From UBA6623 sp965226435 (GTDB taxonomy: Bacteria; Acidobacteriota; Terriglobia; Bryobacterales; UBA6623): DNA of 64,000 nucleotides. Shown piece by piece: positions 45,386 through 53,843 of this stretch (position 1 is its first letter; each line of letters begins with the position of its first letter). A program made the position numbers and the translations under genes. The notes beneath the pieces are model-generated. The model was not told where the DNA came from, searched no databases, and saw only the letters and a list, made by a program, of their open reading frames with translations. The DNA is taken from NCBI GenBank assembly GCA_965226435.1, contig CBDDCY010000013.1, positions 1,240,001 through 1,304,000 of the forward strand. Reading direction: 5' to 3'.

Positions 45386-45922
45386 ATGAGCACCGGCTAC
45401 GAAGAAGATCTTGCGATGTACGAGGAGGCCCAGGGGCCCAAGCGAAAGCAGCTTGACAATCGCGCGTTGTTGCGCCCCATCAGCGACACACGTTACCCGC
45501 GACAGCCAGTCAGTTTCGGCCCCGACGCGCCGCTCGGCGATGTCCTCGACGCCATGGCCAATAAGCGCATCGGCGCCGTACTGATTGTTGAAGACGGCAA
45601 GATCAGCGGCATTTTCGCCGAGCGGGATACGCTCATCAAGCATATCTACCGCTGCGACGACATCAGCCGTCCGGTGCGGGAGTTCATGACTCCCGATCCC
45701 GATTGCCTCACGCCGCACGACTCTATCGCCTTCGCGCTCAACCGCATGATTCAGGGTGGCTACCGCCATATTCCGCTGATGGATTCCGACGGCGCCCCGG
45801 TCGGGCTGCTGTCGATGCGGGACGTTGTCGGCTATATCGTTCAGTATTTCCCCTCGGAAGTTCTCAACTTGCCGCCGCACAGCGAGCACAATCCTCCCGA
45901 CCGCAGCGCCGTCGGCGGATAA
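45386..45922 (+). CDS. Tandem CBS-domain protein
   Basis: A 178-residue protein built mainly of a CBS pair (about 38-100 and 105-160): AVLIVEDGKISGIFAERDTLIK and IPLMDSDGAPVGLLSMRDVVGYI. CBS pairs bind adenine nucleotides and usually regulate a partner. The first 30 residues are acidic and helical. GAGGAGG upstream supports the ATG. It lies on the same strand as korAB, 180 bases downstream, and 26 bases before the DUF1015 gene; no effector domain is attached. Confidence 0.88.
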   Translation: MSTGYEEDLAMYEEAQGPKRKQLDNRALLRPISDTRYPRQPVSFGPDAPLGDVLDAMANKRIGAVLIVEDGKISGIFAERDTLIKHIYRCDDISRPVREFMTPDPDCLTPHDSIAFALNRMIQGGYRHIPLMDSDGAPVGLLSMRDVVGYIVQYFPSEVLNLPPHSEHNPPDRSAVGG

Positions 45923-45948
45923 CCGGTTGGCGCGCCAAGCGACGTTCC

Positions 45949-47205
45949 ATGACCAAGGTTTTTCCCTTTCGCGCTTGGCGCTATTCCCAAAAAGCCGGGC
46001 CGCCGGCCGATCTCGTCACCCAGCCGTACGACAAGATCCCGCCCGAGCTGCGGGAAAGCTATTACAACGCCAGTCCGTATAACTTCGTTCGTCTCGTCAA
46101 GAGGAAGGACGAAGAAGACAACGTCTACGAGGGCGCGGCGCGAACGCTCGAGGATTGGATCGCCCGGGGTATTCTCGAACAGGACGCCGAGCCCGGTTTC
46201 TACGCCTATTTCCAAAAGTTTCGCCATCCCGACAGCGGCCGGGTCTTCACGCGCAAGGGCTTTATCGGATTGCTCCAAGTCGAGGACTACAGCGCGGGAG
46301 TTGTCCATCGCCACGAGCTGACGCATTCCGGCCCCAAGCTCGATCGGCTGCGGCTGACGCGCCACACGAAAGCGCACTTCGGGCAGTTGTTCATGCTCTA
46401 TGACGACCCGGAAGCGACCGTGGACCGTTTGCTCGACGACGCGGCGCTCGATACGCCGCTGATCACCGTCGACGACGAGTACGGGGTGACGCACCGAGTT
46501 TGGCGCATCGACGACGCGGAGGTTGTGGCTCAAATCCAGGCTTCGATGGGCTCGCGGAAGTTGCTGGTCGCCGACGGGCATCACCGCTATGAAACGGCGC
46601 TGGCCTATGCTCGCGAGAATCCGGATCTTCCCGGCGCCGATCGGGTCATGATGACTTTCGTCAACATGCGCGCTCCCGGGTTGGTGGTGTTGGCGACGCA
46701 TCGGGTCTTCGACGAACTGCCGTCTTTCGACCGAACCGATTTCCTTGGGCGAGTGCGTGAGCAATTCGAAGTCCAAGCCTTCGAGGCCGTGGAAACTCTC
46801 GAACGCGCCATGGAGGAAGCAGCCGCTGACCATACTGCGATCGGGGCGGTTTTCGTCGGTGACCCACGGCATTATCTTTTCACCGAGAAGGCGGCCGCCG
46901 CGGCGTCCGACGGGGAGCAGGCGCCCCGGCTCGATGTCGTCGTCTTGCACGACGTCGTGATCGAACACATGCTGGGGATATCCGAGCACGACGTCAGGGA
47001 GTTGAAGCACATCCGCTACATTCGCGGTCTGCAAGCAGCGGTGGAGGAAGTCCGTTCCGAGCGGGCGCGAGTCGCCTTCTTGTTGCGTCCGGTGGCGGCC
47101 GAGCAAGTGGCGGCAATTTCTTTCGCGGGCGGTGTGATGCCGCAGAAATCGACTGATTTCTACCCCAAGCTTCTGGCTGGATTGACTACCTACCGATTTG
47201 GATGA
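45949..47205 (+). CDS. DUF1015-family protein
   Basis: The 418-residue protein starts MTKVFPFRAWRYSQKAGPPADLVTQPYDKI, the typical DUF1015 opening, and contains HELTHSGPKLDRLRLTRHTKAHFGQLFMLY and the hallmark LLVADGHHRYETALAYA. The family is widespread and uncharacterised. The GHHR motif recalls the nucleotide-binding motif of ParB/Srx-like proteins, which is only a hint. It may be co-transcribed with the CBS gene. Its 3' end overlaps the converging gene at 47186 by 20 bases. Confidence 0.88.
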   Translation: MTKVFPFRAWRYSQKAGPPADLVTQPYDKIPPELRESYYNASPYNFVRLVKRKDEEDNVYEGAARTLEDWIARGILEQDAEPGFYAYFQKFRHPDSGRVFTRKGFIGLLQVEDYSAGVVHRHELTHSGPKLDRLRLTRHTKAHFGQLFMLYDDPEATVDRLLDDAALDTPLITVDDEYGVTHRVWRIDDAEVVAQIQASMGSRKLLVADGHHRYETALAYARENPDLPGADRVMMTFVNMRAPGLVVLATHRVFDELPSFDRTDFLGRVREQFEVQAFEAVETLERAMEEAAADHTAIGAVFVGDPRHYLFTEKAAAAASDGEQAPRLDVVVLHDVVIEHMLGISEHDVRELKHIRYIRGLQAAVEEVRSERARVAFLLRPVAAEQVAAISFAGGVMPQKSTDFYPKLLAGLTTYRFG

Positions 47206-47569
47206 GGAGGGCCCAAATAATCCACAGGGCCGGGATCGAGGCGAAGATCACGATCAGCACGCGCCCGGGGTCCACGGGCAACCGGCGGTCCCGGGCGTTG
47301 AGGGATTCAGCGCGCGCGACCGAGGCGACCGAAGCCAGCGGCGACGCCTCGGGGCCTTGTTCCTCCTGGAAATTCGAGGTTTCGTCCCCGCTGAGGATTT
47401 GATCGTAGACCGTCTGATTGGCGATCAGAATGGTGCGGACATTCGGACCTTCGATCGCCTTGCGAATGCGGTCGCGTAACTCGGGGGGCGCGTCCTGAAT
47501 CGAGCGGTAGACGCGGTCATCATCGGAGGTGCCGACGCGGACCGACGAAGTTTTCAGTACCCACTTCAT
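47186..47569 (-). CDS. Small tail-anchored hypothetical protein
   Basis: 127 residues: a soluble acidic N-terminal part with VYRSIQDAPPELRDRIRKAIEGPNVRTILIANQTVYDQIL (about 20-60), a linker, and one hydrophobic C-terminal helix (VLIVIFASIPALWIIWALLI), so it is probably tail-anchored in the membrane. It starts within the stop codon of the LysR gene (ATGA), implying coupled translation and perhaps a shared function. No family recognised. Confidence 0.65.
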   Translation of the reverse strand: MKWVLKTSSVRVGTSDDDRVYRSIQDAPPELRDRIRKAIEGPNVRTILIANQTVYDQILSGDETSNFQEEQGPEASPLASVASVARAESLNARDRRLPVDPGRVLIVIFASIPALWIIWALLIQIGR

Positions 47570-48504
47570 GAGGCCTTGGAAGTCTTGCCCAGCCTTTCGG
47601 GGCGGCTCTGTTTTGTTTGCGTCTCGCGAGCGAAGTCGGCGACCACCTCGATCAGCCCCAGTCCGGCCTTGGAAAGCGCCTTGTCTTTGCGGTAGATCAA
47701 ACCGATCGTTCGCATCATGGGAAGCGGCGCCAGCCGGATCGCCCGCAACTCTCCCTTCTGAATTTCAGTGCGAACGTTGGAGGCCGCCATAAACCCGATC
47801 CCCAGCCCCGCCATGATGAAATGTTTCGTCATCTCGGAAGATTCCAGTTCCATGGCGATCTTCAGATCGTCTTCCACCAAATCGAGATATTCGTTGATGC
47901 GGCTTCGGGTTCGGCCGCTCTTGGGCAGCAGCAAACGATACTCGACGATTTGCTCGGCGGTCACCGAGGTGGCTTGAGCGAAGGCGTGGTCGGGCGGCAC
48001 CAGCAACCGAATCTCATCGGTGTGAATCTGGACCACTTCGAGACGCTTTTCCCGCACCGGGAGTTGAGTGATGCCGAAGTCGACCGAGTTATCCATGACG
48101 GCCTGGATCGTCTTGGAGCTATAGGATCGAATGACCTGCACCTGGACTTCGGAGAAACGCTCGCGAAAGGTCGCGAAAACTTGGGGCAGAACGTTGACGC
48201 AGGTCGCTTCATTGGCGGCGATCGCGATTTCGCCCTTGGGGATACGGTCGAGCTCGCGAACGGCGTCGAACCCCTGCCGCTTGAGGTCGAGAAGCTGCCG
48301 CGCGTAGTCCGCGAAAGTCTTGCCCGCGGTGGTCAGGGAGATACGGCTGCCGAAGCGTTCGAACAGCTGCGTACCCAACTCCTGCTCCATCTGGCGAATT
48401 TGAGCACTGATGGCGGGTTGGGTTCGGAAACACGTCTGCGCGGCTTTGGAAAAACTCTTCAGCCGAACGATTTCCAAGAACGTGTGGAGCTGGTCGAAAT
48501 CCAC
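47566..48504 (-). CDS. LysR-family transcriptional regulator
   Basis: 312 residues with GTG at 48504, which gives the family N-terminus VDFDQLHTFLEIVRLKSFSKAAQ; an ATG at 48552 would add sixteen residues and neither has a clear ribosome-binding site. The winged helix (about 1-60) is followed by the substrate-binding domain with GEIAIAANEATCVNVLPQVFATF and GLGIGFMAASNV. It is closest in pattern to CysB/CysL-like members, but the effector is unknown. It is coupled to the small tail-anchored protein gene. Confidence 0.9.
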   Translation of the reverse strand: MDFDQLHTFLEIVRLKSFSKAAQTCFRTQPAISAQIRQMEQELGTQLFERFGSRISLTTAGKTFADYARQLLDLKRQGFDAVRELDRIPKGEIAIAANEATCVNVLPQVFATFRERFSEVQVQVIRSYSSKTIQAVMDNSVDFGITQLPVREKRLEVVQIHTDEIRLLVPPDHAFAQATSVTAEQIVEYRLLLPKSGRTRSRINEYLDLVEDDLKIAMELESSEMTKHFIMAGLGIGFMAASNVRTEIQKGELRAIRLAPLPMMRTIGLIYRKDKALSKAGLGLIEVVADFARETQTKQSRPERLGKTSKAS

Positions 48505-48674
48505 AACAACGCGCGAAGCCGTCGCGGCGCGACACGCCTTCGCCCCCCCCATGTCTTGCCGGCGACGACACCCCCCCCGTGGTGAAAAATGCGGCGTTGA
48601 GAAGCCGCCCGAAGGGGTTATCGCTGCGGTGACTACTATAGCACCCGCCGTTTCCGAGCGTGGCGGCGCGGCGT

Positions 48675-49892
48675 TTAAAGACCGTTTGCTTGAGGGTTGC
48701 GCGGGTCTTCGTTTCGATTCAGGCCGCCGGCTGACGGGTCACGATTCATCTCGCTGAGGCGCCGGTCCACGATCGGAGCCAGTTCCTTGAACAATATCTT
48801 GGCGGCTAGGCGGTTGCCCTGGGCATTCCAGTGCGTGTCCTGTCGACGGTACAAGCTCCTTTTCGCCGACGCTCGGCGAAAGCGCGGCGTCAGATCGACA
48901 AATGGGATACGTTCCGCTTTCAGGTGTTCAATGAGAAGGGAATTGACTAGGTTGACATCGAAGTCGGCGGCGGACCAGTGATGAAGCTCCAGCACCTGTT
49001 CTAATAGTGCCGGGTCCACCTGAACCCTAGCCGGATAGAGGCCCACATGCAGCGTCGCCCCGCGGTCTTTCACGAGACCGTTCATCTCGGAGACGCTTTG
49101 ACGGACAAGTTCGACGCTGATATGATCCCGAAACGTGTGGTGAGAAACGTGCAGCATACTCCCTTCCGTTCTCAGGTACTGTTCCAAGGGCATCCAAGGT
49201 GAGGGGTCCGGACGCTTCCGGGTGTTCGGCCTGGGCGGTTTCTTCGCTGATTTCTCGCGGTGTAAGCGTCGTTGCTCTTGACGATTTGCCTCGTAACGAT
49301 TGCGAAGCACGATGTAGTGCTGCTTGAAGAAATGCAACAGTCTTGACTGTCCGACAATGGGGTAACCCAATAGAGTGACCTCTTCTCGATCGTCGATGTC
49401 GAAATAGGTGCCCCATACGACGATTCGTTTTCTATGCGATGTGTGATGGAGGAAGTCGTTACCTAGAAAAAAACCTAGAAATACCATATGTGGGTTGTAT
49501 TGCAGACCGTATTTCTTGAGCATCAGGACGTGCTCCCCGGTGTGGGTCATCGGATAACCGCCGTTGATGATATCTACCCGGTGCCTTCCGTGGTGCCGCT
49601 CAAACATCCGCTCCAATATGGCCGCGTAGTTCTGTTTGATTCCCCCGCCCCAGCTGAACGAGTCGCCCACGAATAGGATGCGCAGAACGCCGGCTTCCGG
49701 TTCCAGGTCGTACTCTTTGTCGTTGAAGCCGAAGCTGTTGGAGTTGAGACGGCCGGGCCGAACCCGGAACCCTAAATCCGCGTCATATTCGAAAGCGCCG
49801 CGGTGAAGGTACGGTTCCGCGACGATCATGAAGATCTCCAGAATCACGAAACAAAGAGAAATCGCAACGCTGGAGAAAAGCATCCGTTTCAT
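48675..49892 (-). CDS. Membrane-anchored SGNH-hydrolase-like protein (AlgX/AlgJ type)
   Basis: The 405-residue protein has an N-terminal signal anchor (MLFSSVAISLCFVILEIFMIV) and an SGNH fold: ILFVGDSFSWGGGI (nucleophile Ser), GFFLGNDF (Gly/Asn oxyanion residues) and YRRQDTHWNAQGNRLAA (catalytic Asp and His). This DxHW form is typical of periplasmic O-acetyltransferases or esterases acting on exopolysaccharides. A charged, low-complexity insert (about 205-240, KKPPRPNTRKRP) interrupts the domain. No polysaccharide cluster is adjacent. ATG 49892 gives the anchor directly. Confidence 0.82.
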   Translation of the reverse strand: MKRMLFSSVAISLCFVILEIFMIVAEPYLHRGAFEYDADLGFRVRPGRLNSNSFGFNDKEYDLEPEAGVLRILFVGDSFSWGGGIKQNYAAILERMFERHHGRHRVDIINGGYPMTHTGEHVLMLKKYGLQYNPHMVFLGFFLGNDFLHHTSHRKRIVVWGTYFDIDDREEVTLLGYPIVGQSRLLHFFKQHYIVLRNRYEANRQEQRRLHREKSAKKPPRPNTRKRPDPSPWMPLEQYLRTEGSMLHVSHHTFRDHISVELVRQSVSEMNGLVKDRGATLHVGLYPARVQVDPALLEQVLELHHWSAADFDVNLVNSLLIEHLKAERIPFVDLTPRFRRASAKRSLYRRQDTHWNAQGNRLAAKILFKELAPIVDRRLSEMNRDPSAGGLNRNEDPRNPQANGL

Positions 49893-50104
49893 CGTTATTG
49901 GAAATTTCGGCACCGTCCGGACACGAATCGCTCTACCCGGGACTAAGATGCCCGGGACTTTTAGCCCACAAGCATACCCTATCGGAGTATAAAATCCGCG
50001 ACCACCCCTCCAAGACGAGCCCATCCGCATTTTCGTGAAACGGTGGTGGAATGCGTGGGCGACATCCCACTGTGTTACGCTGACCACAATTGGAGGCTCA
50101 TCCC

Positions 50105-50995
50105 ATGAAGCGTCGTGATTTCTTACGCAAAGGTTTGGCTATCGGCGGGACCGCGGCGGCGGCAACGCATGCCCTCCACGCGGCGGCCCGCAAACAGACG
50201 CCCCCGCCGCGGCGACACGCCAACGACGTCGTCTATCTCGGACCTGACAAAGTCAAGCTGTCGCGTCTGGCCATGGGCACCGGCACCAGCGGCTTCGGCG
50301 GAGCGTCGAATCAAACCCGCCAACTCGGCCTGGGCGGCATGGCCGACCTCTATTGGTACGGCTACGACAACGGCGTCACGTTCTGGGATTCCGCGGACCA
50401 ATACGGCAGCCATCCCCATTTGAAAGGGGCTCTCGAGAATGTTCCGCGCGAAGGCGTCACGATCCTTACCAAGACCCACGCCCGCACCGCCGATCAGATG
50501 CGCAAGGACCTCGACCGCTACCGTCAGGAGCTGGGCACCGACTACATCGATATCGTCCTACTTCACGCCATGCGGGACGCGAATTGGCCCGAGCAACGCC
50601 GAGGCGCGATGGACGTGCTCTCGGAGGCACGCGAAAAGGGCATCATCCGCACTCACGGCGTCTCTTGCCACTCACTGCCGGCCCTGCGGACGGCGGCTCG
50701 CACTCCCTGGGTCCACGTCGATCTGGCCCGTGTTAATGCCTTGGGCGAAAAGATGGACGCCGACCCGGCCACGGTGATCAGCGTGCTCAAAGAGATGAAG
50801 CGCGCCGGCAAGGGCGTGATCGGCATGAAGATTCTCGGCGAAGGCGTGATGCGCAACCGCGTCAGCGAGGCTCTTTCCCACGTTCTCGCGCTCGACTGCG
50901 TCGATTGCTTCACGATCGGCGCGGAAAACCGCAACGAACTCGCCGATCTGGTAAGCCGCATTCCGGAAGCCTCTCAACGGGGTTGGGAAGCTTAA
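50105..50995 (+). CDS. Tat-exported aldo/keto reductase
   Basis: 296 residues. MKRRDFLRKGLAIGGTAAAATHALHA is a twin-arginine signal (RRDFLRKG). The barrel keeps Asp and Tyr in TFWDSADQYGSHPHLKGAL, Lys in TILTKTHAR and His in DYIDIVLLHAM, the AKR catalytic set. The usual C-terminal NADP-binding loop is reduced to CVDCFTIGAENRNEL. Export would require folding with its cofactor first. GGAGG before the ATG supports 50105. Confidence 0.88.
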   Translation: MKRRDFLRKGLAIGGTAAAATHALHAAARKQTPPPRRHANDVVYLGPDKVKLSRLAMGTGTSGFGGASNQTRQLGLGGMADLYWYGYDNGVTFWDSADQYGSHPHLKGALENVPREGVTILTKTHARTADQMRKDLDRYRQELGTDYIDIVLLHAMRDANWPEQRRGAMDVLSEAREKGIIRTHGVSCHSLPALRTAARTPWVHVDLARVNALGEKMDADPATVISVLKEMKRAGKGVIGMKILGEGVMRNRVSEALSHVLALDCVDCFTIGAENRNELADLVSRIPEASQRGWEA

Positions 50996-51068
50996 GCTAC
51001 GCGATGCCGGCCGCTCCAGCGGCGCGTCGCGAGCCGGGGCGCGGGCCTGGAGACCTGCCCCAGTGAGG

Positions 51069-51755
51069 TCAATCGGGGTCCTTCCATTTCAATTCGGCAT
51101 CGGGACGCCGGATGTAATTCGCATCAACTGCCTCGGGGACCAGCACCCGACCTTCCTCGAACATCGAGCACGCCGACCCCGCAACCGCCGCCGCAAGCGG
51201 TTGCTCGGCAACGACGATTCTTTTCCCATGGCTGCTCCCTGTTGGCGACAACTCCGCCACCCCCCCCTCTTCGAACAAGCTCGCGTCAAGCGATACGAAA
51301 GTCACCGCACGATCGCCCAACGAAACCAGAAAACTCCGCCAGGCGCTAACCGCCTCGTCGATCACCCGACGCCCACGATCGTCGTAGACCCCGGCGTAGA
51401 CTTCTCCCCGCCGCGCGTCCATCACGGCGGCGCGGTACTTTCCGGCGCCCGCGAAGGCCAAGGCGCGTAGGTTCGAAACCGACGCGACCTTTTTCCCATG
51501 GACCTCGGCCAGCGACTTGACGACGCTCAACCCCACGCGAATCCCCGTGAACGACCCCGGGCCGGCGGCCGCCGCGTAGCCGTCGATGTCTTGGAGAGTC
51601 AATCCGGCCCGGCCAAGCAGGGCGTCGATCGCGGGGTAGATCACCGAGCCGAAACCATCCGGCGCCTCGATCGAGACGACTTCGAGAACCTCACCGTCAC
51701 GAGCCAGAGCGATGCCGCCGGAACGGTTCGTGGTGTCGATCGCAAGCAGGTTCAT
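51069..51755 (-). CDS. tsaB: tRNA threonylcarbamoyladenosine biosynthesis protein TsaB
   Basis: The 228-residue protein is the TsaB partner of TsaD/TsaE in making t6A37 of ANN-reading tRNAs. Recognised by LLAIDTTNRSGGIALARDG, the YAAAAGPGSFTGIRVGLSVVKSLA motif and ALAFAG...AVMDARRGEVYAGVYD. It stands alone here; tsaD and tsaE are not in the window. Confidence 0.93.
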   Translation of the reverse strand: MNLLAIDTTNRSGGIALARDGEVLEVVSIEAPDGFGSVIYPAIDALLGRAGLTLQDIDGYAAAAGPGSFTGIRVGLSVVKSLAEVHGKKVASVSNLRALAFAGAGKYRAAVMDARRGEVYAGVYDDRGRRVIDEAVSAWRSFLVSLGDRAVTFVSLDASLFEEGGVAELSPTGSSHGKRIVVAEQPLAAAVAGSACSMFEEGRVLVPEAVDANYIRRPDAELKWKDPD

Positions 51756-52100
51756 CGTCCGTGTCGCCGAATTACGTGTCGTCGTGACGCGGACGTCGCG
51801 GTCCCGAAAGGGCGGCGAATGGAGAGCCTTTCCGCCGACTACCGCGATGCGTTACGCCCAGCATCCAACCGCTCGCCGAAACGTTCATGAGGAACGTCCT
51901 TCGTATCCGATTGAGCCAACATGGAAGCGCGGTGAATGTTGGAAGGGCACAGCATAGCGAAAGCGGCGCGCGCCCCGCAAGCGCGTGAACGCCATTTGTC
52001 AAGAGGCGATAGAAATGTCCCCCTCGGTAGGGCGATAGAAATGTCCCCTTGGTTAGCCCGGTAGAAATGTCCCCTTTTAAGTAAAAGGATAGTAGTCGTA

Positions 52101-52248
52101 GGGGCTTGTGGGAATGTGGGAATCGCACAGCGATTTCCAAGGGGCTGGGGGAAACGTGGGAAACCCGAGCGATGAGGTTCGAAGCTCCTCGTCGGCTGCC
52201 GAGGGTTTTCCTCGTTTTCCACGGCCCCGTCATTTCCACAGCCCTCTT
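52101..52248 (-). ncRNA. Conserved three-hairpin element behind the IS B transposase, copy 2
   Basis: Identical in layout to 32540-32687, read on the minus strand directly after the transposase stop codon. Outer arms are GGGCTGTGGAAATG (complement of 52232-52245) and CATTCCCACAAGCCCC (complement of 52101-52116). Confidence 0.6.
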
Positions 52249-53513
52249 CACGCGGTCGCCGCCCGTTTTTTCGGCTTCAACGGCGCGCGCCAAGGGTGAT
52301 TCGCCGGCGGTGTGCGCGGCTGCGGCGCCAGGCGCGGTTTCGGCTCCGGCCGCACCTTGGGGAGCGGCTTGGCGATCTCGTCGAACGCCACCGTTTTCCC
52401 CTCGAACACCACCCGCAACTCGCCCTCGCGCGCTTGCTGCACGGTTACTCTCGCGCCTGCGCCCAGAGCCTGATTGCGCTGCGGTTTCAACTGCGGAAAA
52501 CGGTTCTCGAAACGTACCACCAGGTCGTTGGACACCACCCGCTCTCCCTCCAAGCAAAACACCCACTTCAAGTCCAAACGCTTCGATAAGCGCCGATGAA
52601 AGTCCGCTCCCGCTGACGGCTCAGAGGCGAACTTGGCGTTGTGCTCTGGCAGATACTGCTCGTCGAGATAGCGGTTCGCCGCCTCGTAATCGGCAATGCC
52701 TTTGAGCCGCATCTTCTTGATCAGGCGGTCTTGATGGGTGCCGTGATGGCGCTCCACGCGGCCCTTCGCTTGCGGTGACGAAGCGGCGATGATACCAATG
52801 CCGAGCTTGGCGCACATGCGTCCGAACTGCGTCTCGGGCTCGATGCCTTCCAGCGCTTCACGCGACGTTGGCCGGCGCTTGTAGACGTTCTTCCAGTCGC
52901 AATACAACGCCTTCGGAACGCCGTATTGACGCACCCAGGCTTCGAGCAGATCGGCCGCCGCCCAAGTCGTTTCCTCGCTCGAGAAACGGCACAGCGCCAG
53001 ACCGGTCGCATCGTCGACGAAGTTCATCAGGCAACCTTTCCGCCCGCGCGCTTCGAGCCACTCGTGGTGCGAACCGTCGACCTGGATCAGCTCGCCCAAG
53101 TGCGCTTTACGCCGCCGCCGCGAGCGATGCGGCCGGCGCTTGCGGCGGCGGCTCCACAGGCCCTCGGCGAGCATCCAGAGCCGCAGTGTTCGCACCGATA
53201 GTTTCAGATCGTGGTCTGTCCACAAATGCTCGGCCGCCAGCGTCGGCCCGAAGCGCTCGTGCGGCTCGCCGGAGTAGTGTTCGCGCACCAGTTGCAGCAC
53301 TCGCTTGCGAACTTCCGCCGGCTTGGCGCGGTTCGATACCCGGCCCACGTTGCCGTGCTTCAATGCTTTTGTCCCTCCCGCGCTGTAGCGCCTCCAGATC
53401 CGCTTGGTCTGGCGATAACTGATATCGAGTATCCGCGCCGCCTCGCTCAGCTTCAACTCGCCTCGCTTCACCCGGCCCAGTACCTCGCCCCGTCTCAATT
53501 CCTTGTCGTTCAT
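52248..53513 (-). CDS. IS B transposase, copy 2 (ISNCY-like, rve core)
   Basis: 421 residues, apparently identical to the copy at 31274-32539, including the D-D-E residues (LIQVDGSHHEWLE, ALYCDWKNVY, KGRVERHHG). ATG at 53513 follows GGAGAGG. This copy is flanked by a clean target duplication and is the better representative of a complete, probably active element. Confidence 0.9.
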   Translation of the reverse strand: MNDKELRRGEVLGRVKRGELKLSEAARILDISYRQTKRIWRRYSAGGTKALKHGNVGRVSNRAKPAEVRKRVLQLVREHYSGEPHERFGPTLAAEHLWTDHDLKLSVRTLRLWMLAEGLWSRRRKRRPHRSRRRRKAHLGELIQVDGSHHEWLEARGRKGCLMNFVDDATGLALCRFSSEETTWAAADLLEAWVRQYGVPKALYCDWKNVYKRRPTSREALEGIEPETQFGRMCAKLGIGIIAASSPQAKGRVERHHGTHQDRLIKKMRLKGIADYEAANRYLDEQYLPEHNAKFASEPSAGADFHRRLSKRLDLKWVFCLEGERVVSNDLVVRFENRFPQLKPQRNQALGAGARVTVQQAREGELRVVFEGKTVAFDEIAKPLPKVRPEPKPRLAPQPRTPPANHPWRAPLKPKKRAATA

Positions 53514-53609
53514 CCATGTCCTCTCCAATCTAGGCTCCTCCTTCGGAGCCTTAGATTAGGGGACATTTCTATCGCCCTCTCAAGGGGACATTATCATCGC
53601 CCTTCAACA

Positions 53610-53655
53610 GCGCGTGAACGCCATTCGTCAAGGCCCAATGGAAATGTCCCTCTCT
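53610..53655. repeat. IS-end-like remnant beside IS B copy 2
   Basis: After the right 16-bp duplication comes CGTCAAGGCCCAATGGAAAT followed by GTCCC, which aligns with the IS B end TGTCAAGAGGCGATAGAAAT followed by GTCCC. A roughly 40-bp direct repeat therefore brackets the IS. Confidence 0.65.
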
Positions 53656-53843
53656 TGCGCAAGCGAGATAGTTGTAGCCAGAACCCGTGAAAGGGACGGC
53701 GAGAGGGGCATTGGTGACGTTTCGATGAAGGTGTCGGACGTTCGTTGACGGCGGCCGGTCTACAATAGAACCGAGGGGCGACGCGGCCGAGTTACCGTCC
53801 GGACACGTCGCCCTTTATTCTTATCCGCCGTCAGGAGAACCTC

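Larger units (their letters stand above)
51998..53609 (-). mobile_element. Insertion sequence IS B, copy 2
   Basis: 1612 bases, inverted relative to copy 1. It is flanked by a perfect 16-bp direct repeat GCGCGTGAACGCCATT (51982-51997 and 53610-53625), the likely target duplication. It is 25 bases longer than copy 1 because the TGTCAAG end has an extra terminal unit (TCGGTAGGGCGATAGAAATG then TCCCC, about 52023-52047). The outer sequence beyond the right duplication resembles another IS end. Confidence 0.92.

Noticed and set aside
45841..47106. Long open frame opposite the DUF1015 gene
   Set aside because: Antisense shadow with typical His/Arg/Gln-rich composition.
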